64,000 nt of DNA from Rheinheimera sp. MMS21-TC3 (GTDB lineage Bacteria; Pseudomonadota; Gammaproteobacteria; Enterobacterales; Alteromonadaceae), in contig NZ_CP135084.1 of assembly GCF_032229285.1 (NCBI RefSeq), forward strand, positions 1,116,001 to 1,180,000. The letters are read 5' to 3'. This document shows positions 11,328 to 19,407 of the stretch, piece after piece. A program made the position numbers and the translations under genes. Each line of letters starts with the position of its first letter. The first letter of the stretch is position 1. The notes beneath the pieces were generated by a model. That model searched no databases, was not told the origin of the DNA, and saw only the letters and a program-made list of their open reading frames with translations.

Positions 11328-12548
11328 ATGCAACAGTTTGATGCTGTATGGCTAAATGCCAATATTGCCACTATGCAAGAGACAGAAAATGCTTATGGCA
11401 CTATTAATAATGCGGCTTTAGCCATTAAAGATGGCGTTATTGCTTATGTTGGGCCGCAAACGAACTTGCCCGAGTTTGAACGTAAGACCACAGCTGTTTA
11501 TGACATCGCAGGGCAGTGGATTTTACCCGGTTTTATTGATTGTCATACCCATTTAGTTTATGCCGGTAGTCGGGCTAACGAGTTTGAAATGCGCTTAAAG
11601 GGAGCTAATTATCAAGATATAGCCGCAGCGGGTGGGGGAATTAAGTCAACTGTTGCCGCTACGCGACAAGCTTCAGAGCAGCAATTGTTTAAGTTGGCAC
11701 AGCAACGTTTAAATACCTTATTAAGCCAAGGGGTCACTACAGTAGAAATAAAGTCTGGCTATGGCCTAGATTTAGCCAACGAAGAAAAAATACTTAAAGT
11801 CGCCGCCTTATTAGATCAACAGCACCCTATTAGCATTAGTAAAACTTTTCTTGGCGCTCATGCTTTACCTACTGAGTATGCCAATGACGCAGATGGTTAT
11901 ATTGATGCTGTTTGTGCCATGCTGCCGATTTTGCAGCAGCAAAATTTAGTTGATGCGGTGGATGTATTTTGTGAAAACATTGGTTTTAGCATAGAGCAGA
12001 CTCGTAAAGTTTTTGCCGCCGCAACAGCTTTAGGCTTACCGGTAAAAGCCCATGCTGAGCAATTATCGAATTTAGGCGGCAGTGCCTTAGTGGCTGAGTT
12101 TGCTGGCTTATCGGCAGATCATATTGAGTTTTTAGATCAAGCAGGCGTGCAAGCTATGGCTAAAGCCGGCACGGTTGCGGTGTTATTGCCAGGTGCTTAT
12201 TACTTTTTACGAGAAACTCAGCAGCCGCCGATTGAGTTATTACGTCAGAACGGTGTCGCTATGGCTTTAGCGACAGATTTAAATCCGGGCACCTCGCCTT
12301 TATGCTCACTACCGTTAATGTTAAATATGGGCTGTACTTTATTCCGCTTAACGCCAGAAGAAGCCTTGTTAGGTGTCACCCGTCATGCGGCAACCGCTTT
12401 AGGCTATAAAGATCGCGGTATATTAGCTACCGGTATGCGAGCTGACTTTGCTTGCTATGATATTACCCAGCCAGCAGAGTTGTGCTATCAATATGGTGTA
12501 AGTAATTTAAGCCAGCTATTTATAGCCGGTAAAGAAGTAAATAGTTAA
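11328..12548 (+). CDS. hutI: Imidazolonepropionase
   Basis: Metal-dependent amidohydrolase that opens 4-imidazolone-5-propionate to N-formimino-L-glutamate. The metal ligands sit in [12 protein letters not shown] (His73 and His75). Family blocks [34 protein letters not shown] and [10 protein letters not shown] follow. I chose the ATG at 11328 (406 residues) because AGGAG lies 5 bases upstream and the protein then begins at the usual [10 protein letters not shown]. An in-frame ATG 51 bases earlier would add a tail without homology signature. It is divergent from hutC and convergent with hutG. Confidence 0.96.
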   Translation: MQQFDAVWLNANIATMQETENAYGTINNAALAIKDGVIAYVGPQTNLPEFERKTTAVYDIAGQWILPGFIDCHTHLVYAGSRANEFEMRLKGANYQDIAAAGGGIKSTVAATRQASEQQLFKLAQQRLNTLLSQGVTTVEIKSGYGLDLANEEKILKVAALLDQQHPISISKTFLGAHALPTEYANDADGYIDAVCAMLPILQQQNLVDAVDVFCENIGFSIEQTRKVFAAATALGLPVKAHAEQLSNLGGSALVAEFAGLSADHIEFLDQAGVQAMAKAGTVAVLLPGAYYFLRETQQPPIELLRQNGVAMALATDLNPGTSPLCSLPLMLNMGCTLFRLTPEEALLGVTRHAATALGYKDRGILATGMRADFACYDITQPAELCYQYGVSNLSQLFIAGKEVNS

Positions 12549-12563
12549 TTTAGCCAAAGACTC

Positions 12564-12593
12564 GCCTAGCTAGAATTTATCTACTAGCTAGGC
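12564..12593. terminator. Inverted repeat between convergent hutI and hutG
   Basis: GCCTAGCTAG at 12564-12573 pairs perfectly with CTAGCTAGGC at 12584-12593 around a 10-base loop. It lies 16 bases after the hutI stop. No T run follows on the plus strand, so it is a candidate bidirectional or processing hairpin rather than a classic terminator. Confidence 0.5.
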
Positions 12594-12617
12594 AGGGTAG
12601 TTTAAACATCAAGCGGC

Positions 12618-12687
12618 TAAGCTAGGTTAAACTATGCTAGGTTAAACTAAGCAAAGCTAAGCCAAATTAGACTAAGCCAAGTTAGAC
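12618..12687. repeat. Degenerate 15-bp tandem repeat overlapping the hutG 3' end
   Basis: Four 15-base units begin at 12618, 12633, 12658 and 12673, with a truncated 10-base unit (TAAGCAAAGC) at 12648. Units 1-2 read TAAGCTAGGTTAAAC / TATGCTAGGTTAAAC, and units 4-5 read TAAGCCAAATTAGAC / TAAGCCAAGTTAGAC. The hutG stop codon (12682-12684) lies in the last unit, so the array forms the end of that gene. Confidence 0.8.
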
Positions 12688-13740
12688 TATCGGCGGCTGC
12701 TGTTGTTTGCCTTGAATAAATGCAAAGGTTAAAGCCGCTAATACTTGGCCCGCTTCATTCATGCCCGCAGCTAAGCCTGCCGGATGTTGGCTAGGCGCTG
12801 CTTCGGCTAAATGTAAATATTGACTGCGCGGCAATTTAGCCAGTTGAAACACAAACTGCTCGGCTGCAGATACGCTAACACCACAATTAGTAAAGGCACT
12901 AACGGGCATTGAGCTTATGCTGTCGGTGTCTACTTCAATACCAATAGCATTATTGCCCTGAACAATAGAATCAATGCAGTGGCTCAGCGCTTGATTATAG
13001 CTGTATTGTTGGCGAACAAAAATTTGTTGATAACTAATAAACTCAGCACCCGCTTGCGCCATTAAGGCTAAATTGGCCGCTGAATTTTTTAATTCATGCA
13101 AGCCTAAAACAAAATAGTGCTGTAATTTTTGTTGCTGCCAAGCATAGCTAAAGCCATTGCCACTGTGTCGGCCTTCTAAAGCGCGAAAATCAGAATGTGG
13201 ATCAAGATTAGCGCAATTAACCGGCTGTTGACTGACCTTGGCCAGCGCACTGATTATTGGATAACTATTATTATGGCCGCCGCCAATAACGATAGGGTAA
13301 AGTTCTGCGGCAAAAATTTCTGCCACGACTTGCTCGACTCTTTGGTCGATAATCTCGACTAATTGACGTAACTGTTCAAGTTGTGCTGTAACATTAGGCT
13401 TAAGTTCACTCGCTTGGGCTTGTAAATCGCTACAGTCAATATCACCAAGCAGCAGAATTTGCTTAGCATTAATAAAGTCGTTGCTTTGTAGGTTAAGAAA
13501 CTTAGCTAAGAAAGCCGTCCAGCCAGCGCTGGCGCCTGCTGCACCTAAGTTAGCTCTGGGGCCTATATCTTCACTAATGCCCACTAAGACATAACGACAG
13601 CCTTGTTGTTTGCTTTCTTGTAATTGCTCGGCTAAAGGGCTGCTGCTATTGGGTAGTAAAATCTGCTGACCTAAGCGTTGCTCGCCGGCTCTAGTTTGGC
13701 ATAGTGCACTAAGTTGTTCTGGTGCAAAAAGTTTAAGCAT
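12682..13740 (-). CDS. hutG: Formimidoylglutamase
   Basis: Arginase/agmatinase-fold enzyme that hydrolyses N-formimino-L-glutamate to glutamate and formamide, the last Hut step. The manganese-binding motifs are GGGHNNSYP, NLDPHSDFR and EVDTDSI, followed by a HutG-type EAAPSQHPAGLAAGMNEAG end. It has 352 residues. Unlike the other leftward hut genes it is downstream of rraA (42-bp gap) on the far side of hutI, and no HutC-like palindrome precedes it. It may therefore be read from the rraA promoter. Its stop codon lies in a 15-bp tandem repeat, so the last residues are probably repeat-derived. Confidence 0.95.
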   Translation of the reverse strand: MLKLFAPEQLSALCQTRAGEQRLGQQILLPNSSSPLAEQLQESKQQGCRYVLVGISEDIGPRANLGAAGASAGWTAFLAKFLNLQSNDFINAKQILLLGDIDCSDLQAQASELKPNVTAQLEQLRQLVEIIDQRVEQVVAEIFAAELYPIVIGGGHNNSYPIISALAKVSQQPVNCANLDPHSDFRALEGRHSGNGFSYAWQQQKLQHYFVLGLHELKNSAANLALMAQAGAEFISYQQIFVRQQYSYNQALSHCIDSIVQGNNAIGIEVDTDSISSMPVSAFTNCGVSVSAAEQFVFQLAKLPRSQYLHLAEAAPSQHPAGLAAGMNEAGQVLAALTFAFIQGKQQQPPIV

Positions 13741-13782
13741 GACATAACTCTTGAACTAAATTCATCATTCAATATTAATTTA

Positions 13783-14268
13783 TTATTCAATATCTAAGGC
13801 GTCTGGTGACATAATAATGCCAGTATTATCTGCATAGAGGTGATCGCCTGGCAAAAAGGTCACGCCGGCAAAATTGACTGGTACTTCAACCTCACCAAAG
13901 CCTAGATCATCAGCACCAACCGGAATGGCATTAACCGCTTGAATACCAATATCGAAGTCTTCTAATAGATCTAGATCCCGCACGCTGCCATAACAAACAA
14001 TGCCTTCCCAGTTATTTTCTGCTGCCATTGCTGCTAATTCGGCATCAATAATAGCGCGTCTAGTTGAACCGCCAGCATCGATCAATAATACTTTACCTAC
14101 GCCTGGCTCAGATAAAGCTTGACGAACTAAACCATTATCTTCAAAACATTTAATAATAGTAATTTGGCCACCAAATGAACGACGCCCACCATAATTGGCA
14201 AAAATAGGCTCTACAACATCAATTAAATCGGCATAAAGATCACATAGCTCAGAGGTATTATATTCCAT
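13783..14268 (-). CDS. rraA: Regulator of RNase E activity RraA
   Basis: 161 residues, exactly the size of E. coli RraA, an inhibitor that binds RNase E and its degradosome partners and changes mRNA decay. The family start [17 protein letters not shown], the [17 protein letters not shown] block, [17 protein letters not shown] and the [12 protein letters not shown] loop are all present. Related proteins include metal-dependent aldolases; the length and sequence favour RraA. hutG follows 42 bp later on the same strand. The upstream spacer (14269-14431) is shared with the divergent EAL gene. Confidence 0.95.
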   Translation of the reverse strand: MEYNTSELCDLYADLIDVVEPIFANYGGRRSFGGQITIIKCFEDNGLVRQALSEPGVGKVLLIDAGGSTRRAIIDAELAAMAAENNWEGIVCYGSVRDLDLLEDFDIGIQAVNAIPVGADDLGFGEVEVPVNFAGVTFLPGDHLYADNTGIIMSPDALDIE

Positions 14269-14431
14269 TGCAAACTCCAGTATTATCGTTGCTGGACACT
14301 AGTATACTCTTTGTAACCTAAGGCTCAAACTACTATTAAAAGTAAAAAATATAATAAATAGATTTCTATTTGTTGTAACTAGAAGCGGTAGTTTGTTATT
14401 GTATTTATAAATATACTTTAGGGTAATTATA

Positions 14432-16438
14432 GTGACAGCTGAAATTTTTGCTCTATTTGCCGTCTATTCTACTCAAGTTGCAATTGCTCTGCTTCTTAGT
14501 TATTTGCTATGGCACTTTAGCCGTATTTATCAACAAAGTTATATTAAATCTTGGTTTTTTGCTTTTAGCGCATTTTCTGTATACCAAACCAGCTTAATTT
14601 TAGCGTCTGATTACTTTGCTAAGCCTATTATTGAAAATATTATTGATATTGTGGTGGTGGCCAGCAGTTATAGCTTTACCATCTTTTTATGGCGAGGCAT
14701 GGCCCAAACTAGGCCAGAGTTGGCTAAAGTTAGTAAAATCTTAACTAGCCAAGCTATTCTTTATACAACGGTATTAGCTGGTGTTATTACTATATTACCG
14801 TTTCTATTTTTACCTGCTCTAGCAACTTGGCAAACTTACTTTCAGTTTGAACTGCGTATTTTTATTATGGGTGTTTTTTTGGCCGTTGCTGCAGCCAGTA
14901 TTTGGCAGCAATTACAAAAATCACTTGGCCAAAGATTATCAGTTATTGTTATGTTAATTTGGGGCACCTTGTATATTGTTTATGCAGTGTGGATGATAAC
15001 GTCCCAAGACCGTCACCATTCCTTTCAGTTTCTGCTATTAATCAAAAGTATAGAATTGTTTTTACTCTGTGGTATGGGCTTGGCTTTACTTATATGGCTG
15101 CAAGAGCATGAGCGTCATACCAATATGCAATTAACTAAGAAAACCCATTACTTAGATAATCATGATCAGCTAACAGGCGCACTTAACCGCGAAGCTTTAT
15201 TATTACAACTAGGCGAACAGTTACAATTACAGCAAGATAAACCTGTTTATTTATTAATGTTGGGTTTAGATAAATTTAAAACTGTTAATGAATCGGTAGG
15301 CATTAAGCAAGGCGATAAAATATTAAGTTTATTAGTGGAGCGCTTTAGGCAAAGCATTATTAAACCAATATTAATTGCCCGCACCGGTGGTGATATTTTT
15401 GCTTTAGTTATTACCGATATTAATAATGATAAACAACTGCAGTTTACTTTAGAGCATATTACTCAATTAGTAGAAAAAAACTTTGTGCTTGATACCGGAA
15501 TATTACAGTTAAGCTGTAGTATTGGTTTGTCTTGTTACCCGGAACATGCTGCTTCTGCTGATACATTATTGCAAAAAGCCAATATTGCTTTTCATCAAGC
15601 GAAACGGATCCAAAACTCTTGGTTAGTTTATCAACCCGGGATGGAAGATGAAACAAGCCGGTTAATTAGCTGGGAAAATGATATTTTTACGGCAATGGAA
15701 GAGTCGCAGTTTGTGTTGTATTTTCAGCCACAACTATGTTTGCACCAAGACAAACTAGATGGTTTTGAAGTACTAATTAGGTGGCAGCATCCGACTAAAG
15801 GCTTGCTCATGCCGGGTGATTTTTTACCTTTTGTTGAGCAATTAGGGTTAAGTCGGCAACTTGATGTTTGGATATTGCACCAAGCGATTAAGACGTTACA
15901 AAACTGGCATCAACAAAATATATTTATTCCTTTAGCGGTTAATATGTCGCCGCTACATTTCCAAAAAGATGGATTAAAAGCCAAAATTCAGCAATTTTTA
16001 CTGCAATATAATGTATCACCACAAATGCTAGAACTTGAGATTACAGAAAATACAGCTATGCATGATATGGAAATAGGCTCTAACCATGTGATGGAATTAC
16101 AACAAATGGGAATTAGAGTATCGATTGATGATTTTGGTACAGGATATTCATCTTTGGCTTATTTACGGCAAATGCCAATAGATAAAATTAAAATTGATCG
16201 TAGTTTTATTGCTGAGATGGCTAACAATGACTCGGATGTAATAATTGTTAGGACTATGGTCAAATTGGCTCATGGTTTGGGTAAACGAGTATTAGCCGAG
16301 GGGGTAGAAACAGCAACCCAGTTAGAGTTACTGCGTAATATGGGCTGTGATTCAATTCAAGGCTATTATTATGCTAAACCGTTACCAGAAGCTGAAGCTA
16401 TGGCGTTTAATAGTATTCAATTTAAATCGGCGACCTAA
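14432..16438 (+). CDS. Membrane protein with degenerate GGDEF and EAL domains
   Basis: 668 residues. Residues 1-225 contain about seven hydrophobic helices, resembling a 7TM-type membrane sensor. The GGDEF domain (about 240-400) has its signature reduced to GGDIF (RTGGDIFALV), so cyclase activity is doubtful. The C-terminal EAL domain (about 415-660) keeps NMSPLHF, EITENTAM, IDDFGTGYSSL, KIDRSFI and AEGVET, but its name motif reads EVL (FEVLIRW). EVL variants can be catalytic, so c-di-GMP phosphodiesterase activity is likely but not proven. The start is GTG with TTTAGGG upstream. The gene converges on the DUF971 gene with a 4-base overlap. Confidence 0.92.
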   Translation: MTAEIFALFAVYSTQVAIALLLSYLLWHFSRIYQQSYIKSWFFAFSAFSVYQTSLILASDYFAKPIIENIIDIVVVASSYSFTIFLWRGMAQTRPELAKVSKILTSQAILYTTVLAGVITILPFLFLPALATWQTYFQFELRIFIMGVFLAVAAASIWQQLQKSLGQRLSVIVMLIWGTLYIVYAVWMITSQDRHHSFQFLLLIKSIELFLLCGMGLALLIWLQEHERHTNMQLTKKTHYLDNHDQLTGALNREALLLQLGEQLQLQQDKPVYLLMLGLDKFKTVNESVGIKQGDKILSLLVERFRQSIIKPILIARTGGDIFALVITDINNDKQLQFTLEHITQLVEKNFVLDTGILQLSCSIGLSCYPEHAASADTLLQKANIAFHQAKRIQNSWLVYQPGMEDETSRLISWENDIFTAMEESQFVLYFQPQLCLHQDKLDGFEVLIRWQHPTKGLLMPGDFLPFVEQLGLSRQLDVWILHQAIKTLQNWHQQNIFIPLAVNMSPLHFQKDGLKAKIQQFLLQYNVSPQMLELEITENTAMHDMEIGSNHVMELQQMGIRVSIDDFGTGYSSLAYLRQMPIDKIKIDRSFIAEMANNDSDVIIVRTMVKLAHGLGKRVLAEGVETATQLELLRNMGCDSIQGYYYAKPLPEAEAMAFNSIQFKSAT

Positions 16439-16821
16439 AACGGTTTAAATTTAATAGCAATACTAGCTTCACGGTTAGCATTAGCTGCACTAAGTTGTTG
16501 CAGATAATCTTGCCAAAGTACTGTTTGGTTAGTTGCTAATTGATGCAAATATTGCCAGCTATAAATACCAGTGTTATGGCCATCATCAAAAACCAGTTTG
16601 ACCGCATATTGGCCTACAGCGCTAAGCTGTTTAATGTTGACCTGCTTTTTGTTGGTAACTAAGACAGGGTTGCCATGACGGCGAACTTCTGCAGAGGGTG
16701 AGAACACCCGCAAAAATTCAGCCGTCAGGCTAGTTTGGCTTTGATCAGAAAATTGAATATCCAGCACACGACTTTGCTTATGATAATGTAGCCTTGTAAC
16801 TTGGATTTCTGATTGATTCAT
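16435..16821 (-). CDS. DUF971 (GBBH-like N-terminal domain) protein
   Basis: 128 residues matching the small DUF971 family, the domain that also forms the N-terminus of gamma-butyrobetaine hydroxylase and occurs in Fe-S-related proteins. Family features are LDIQFSDQSQTSLTAEFLRV, then HGNPVLV, and the ending VKLVFDDGHNTGIYSWQYLH. It lies two bases downstream of hslU, the conserved place for this gene in many gammaproteobacteria, and is surely co-transcribed with hslVU. Its function is unknown. Confidence 0.9.
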   Translation of the reverse strand: MNQSEIQVTRLHYHKQSRVLDIQFSDQSQTSLTAEFLRVFSPSAEVRRHGNPVLVTNKKQVNIKQLSAVGQYAVKLVFDDGHNTGIYSWQYLHQLATNQTVLWQDYLQQLSAANANREASIAIKFKPF

Positions 16822-16823
16822 AA

Positions 16824-18164
16824 TTACAGAATATACCGACTTAAATCATCATCTTTAACTAGTGCGCCTAAATGTTTTTCAACATAGGCAGCGTCAATAT
16901 TTATCTGTTCACCTGTATGATCGGCAGCGTCATAGGAGATCTCATCTAATAAACGCTCCATAACTGTATATAAACGTCTAGCACCGATATTCTCAGTGGT
17001 TTCATTTACTTGCCAAGCTGCAGCAGCTAAACTTTTAATACCTTCTGCCGTAAAGTGTAGCTTTACGCCTTCAGTAGCCAGCATAGCTATGCTTTGCTCG
17101 GTTAGTGAAGCTTTAGGTTCTGTTAAAATACGTTCAAAATCGTTAGCACTTAGCGCTTCTAATTCAACTCGAATAGGTAAGCGGCCTTGCAGTTCTGGCA
17201 CTAAATCTGACGGCTTACTCATTTGAAAAGCGCCAGAGGCAATAAACAGGATATGATCAGTTTTTACCATGCCATGTTTCGTATTAACGGTACAACCTTC
17301 AATTAGCGGTAATAAGTCACGTTGCACGCCTTCACGCGAAACATCTGGACCACTACTTTCACCACGTTTACATATTTTGTCAATCTCGTCTAAAAATACT
17401 ATACCATTTTGCTCAACGGCTTCTAAAGCTTCAGCTTTTAATTCTTCAGGGTTAATTAAGCGGGCAGCTTCTTCATCAATTAATTGCTTTAAAGCATCTT
17501 TAATTTTCAGTTTACGCTTCTTTTTTTTGTCGTTACCTAAGCTTTGGAACATGCTTTGTAACTGGGAGGTCATTTCTTCCATCCCAGGAGGTGCCATAAT
17601 TTCCACACCCATGTTAGCTTGCATTAATTCTAGCTCGATATCTTTATCATCCAGCTGGCCTTCACGCAGTTTTTTGCGGAAAATCTGTCTAGTATGACTA
17701 TCTGTTTTGCTACTATCACTGCTTGTTGAGTCTTGCCAGTCTGATTTCGCTGCTGGTAATAAAATATCTAAGATCCGCTCTTCAGCCGCTTCTTCTGCGC
17801 GATAACGGTTTTTGGCAATAGCTTGTTCACGAAACATTTTTACTGCACTATCGGCTAAATCACGAATAATGCTTTCAACTTCTTTACCTACGTAACCTAC
17901 TTCGGTAAATTTAGTCGCTTCGACTTTAATAAAAGGCGCATTAGCTAATTTAGCTAAACGACGAGCTATCTCAGTTTTACCTACCCCAGTTGGGCCTATC
18001 ATTAAGATGTTTTTAGGCGTGATTTCTTGCCGTAACTCTGGGGCAAGTTGCATCCGGCGCCAGCGGTTACGTAAGGCAATAGCGACAGCACGTTTGGCAT
18101 TAGTTTGGCCAATAATGTGTCGATCTAATTCATGAACAATTTCTCTTGGCGTCATATCAGACAT
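16824..18164 (-). CDS. hslU: ATP-dependent protease ATPase subunit HslU (ClpY)
   Basis: AAA+ unfoldase of the HslVU protease. It has Walker A GPTGVGKT (57-64), Walker B VFLDEID (about 252-258), the intermediate I-domain with [17 protein letters not shown], the [16 protein letters not shown] sensor-2 region and the C-terminal DDLSRYIL that docks into HslV. At 446 residues it is full length. It starts 11 bp after hslV, in the order priA-ftsN-hslV-hslU-DUF971. Confidence 0.98.
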   Translation of the reverse strand: MSDMTPREIVHELDRHIIGQTNAKRAVAIALRNRWRRMQLAPELRQEITPKNILMIGPTGVGKTEIARRLAKLANAPFIKVEATKFTEVGYVGKEVESIIRDLADSAVKMFREQAIAKNRYRAEEAAEERILDILLPAAKSDWQDSTSSDSSKTDSHTRQIFRKKLREGQLDDKDIELELMQANMGVEIMAPPGMEEMTSQLQSMFQSLGNDKKKKRKLKIKDALKQLIDEEAARLINPEELKAEALEAVEQNGIVFLDEIDKICKRGESSGPDVSREGVQRDLLPLIEGCTVNTKHGMVKTDHILFIASGAFQMSKPSDLVPELQGRLPIRVELEALSANDFERILTEPKASLTEQSIAMLATEGVKLHFTAEGIKSLAAAAWQVNETTENIGARRLYTVMERLLDEISYDAADHTGEQINIDAAYVEKHLGALVKDDDLSRYIL

Positions 18165-18175
18165 AATATACCTAC

Positions 18176-18694
18176 TTATAATTCTTCAATAGTCTGGTGT
18201 TGGTTGGTATAAACACAAATATCACCAGCGATAGTGAGGCTTTTTTCAACGATTTCACGGGCACTTAATTCGGTATTTTGTAATAAGGCTGTAGCTGCGG
18301 ATTGCGCAAAAGGACCGCCACTACCAATAGCGATTAAGTCGTTTTCAGGTTGGATAACATCACCATTACCGGTGATGATTAATGAGGTATTGGCATCAGC
18401 TACAGCCAATAAAGCCTCTAGTTTGCGCAGCATACGATCAGTACGCCAGTCTTTAGCAAGCTCTACTGCTGCTCGCATTAAATTACCTTGATGAACTTCT
18501 AGTTTGGCTTCAAAACGCTCAAATAAAGTAAAAGCGTCTGCCGTGCCGCCAGCGAAGCCAGCAATGACTTTGTCATTATAAAGACGGCGAACTTTACGAG
18601 CGTTGCCTTTCATTACGGTGTTACCAAGTGAAACTTGGCCATCGCCGCCGATAGCAACTTGGCCATCGCGGCGAACTGAAACAATAGTGGTCAT
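18176..18694 (-). CDS. hslV: ATP-dependent protease proteolytic subunit HslV (ClpQ)
   Basis: Threonine peptidase that forms the dodecameric core of HslVU. After removal of Met1 the N-terminal Thr (TTIVSVRR) is the nucleophile. [20 protein letters not shown] and [20 protein letters not shown] are family blocks. It has 172 residues. It sits 61 bp after ftsN and 11 bp before hslU. I did not identify a separate heat-shock promoter in the short spacer. Confidence 0.98.
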   Translation of the reverse strand: MTTIVSVRRDGQVAIGGDGQVSLGNTVMKGNARKVRRLYNDKVIAGFAGGTADAFTLFERFEAKLEVHQGNLMRAAVELAKDWRTDRMLRKLEALLAVADANTSLIITGNGDVIQPENDLIAIGSGGPFAQSAATALLQNTELSAREIVEKSLTIAGDICVYTNQHQTIEEL

Positions 18695-18755
18695 AGTATG
18701 TTAAACCCTGTGCATAATTAGCGTAGAGTCTAAATGAGGCTGCTATCGACTATTT

Positions 18756-19325
18756 TCAAGACCAGTTCCAAATCTGGCAGGTATTAATATTTTGTTGGCG
18801 TAAACGGTTGCGATCGGCAGTGGCTTGACGCTTTGATTCATAAGGCCCTAATACAACTCTATACCAGACACCATTAGTGCCCTCGGAGCGGCGAACTTCA
18901 GCGGTAAAACCAGAAAAAGCAATTTTGGCTTTCATTTCTTCAGCCTGATTTTGACTGCGAAATGAGCCACACTGCATTTGATAAGGCCCTGCTGCGGCTT
19001 GTTCAGTGACTTCAACTTTCACTTCTTTATTTTCTAATTCTTTAATATATTGATAAGGCTCAGATGTTGGCTTTGCCGGTAAGGGGTCTAGCTTGGGTGT
19101 AACAGCAACTTGTTTGGCTGGTTCTGGCACAACTTCAACCGTAGGCTGTTGGTTTAAATACCATAAAAAATAGCCAAACCCAGCAACAATTATAGTGGCC
19201 AATATTATAGCTAGCCATGGCAAAGGTGTAGTTGGCTGTTTAGCCTTACCACGCTTTGTTGTAGGCTTGCGTTTATTAGTTTTAGGTTTAGCGCGATTGG
19301 TCTTTACGTAATCTTTATGTGCCAT
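18756..19325 (-). CDS. ftsN: Cell division protein FtsN-like, SPOR domain
   Basis: Bitopic inner-membrane protein of 189 residues. The N-terminus is very basic (KTNRAKPKTNKRKPTTKRGK), followed by one membrane helix (PWLAIILATIIVAGFGYFLW, about 35-54), a Pro-rich periplasmic linker, and a C-terminal SPOR domain (about 110-189) that binds denuded peptidoglycan at the septum. It is shorter than E. coli FtsN, as in many marine gammaproteobacteria, because of the short linker. The place between priA and hslV is the conserved ftsN location, which supports the name. Confidence 0.92.
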   Translation of the reverse strand: MAHKDYVKTNRAKPKTNKRKPTTKRGKAKQPTTPLPWLAIILATIIVAGFGYFLWYLNQQPTVEVVPEPAKQVAVTPKLDPLPAKPTSEPYQYIKELENKEVKVEVTEQAAAGPYQMQCGSFRSQNQAEEMKAKIAFSGFTAEVRRSEGTNGVWYRVVLGPYESKRQATADRNRLRQQNINTCQIWNWS

Positions 19326-19407
19326 GAATTATTACATTACCTCTTAATTTATACGTACATTCTACAAGCTTCAGCTATAAAAGACACTGGGCAACTGGCA
19401 ACTTTAG

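Noticed and set aside
17269..17697. 142-codon plus-strand frame opposite hslU
   Set aside because: Lies wholly within a secure hslU gene on the other strand; no ribosome site and Ser/Cys-rich nonsense composition.
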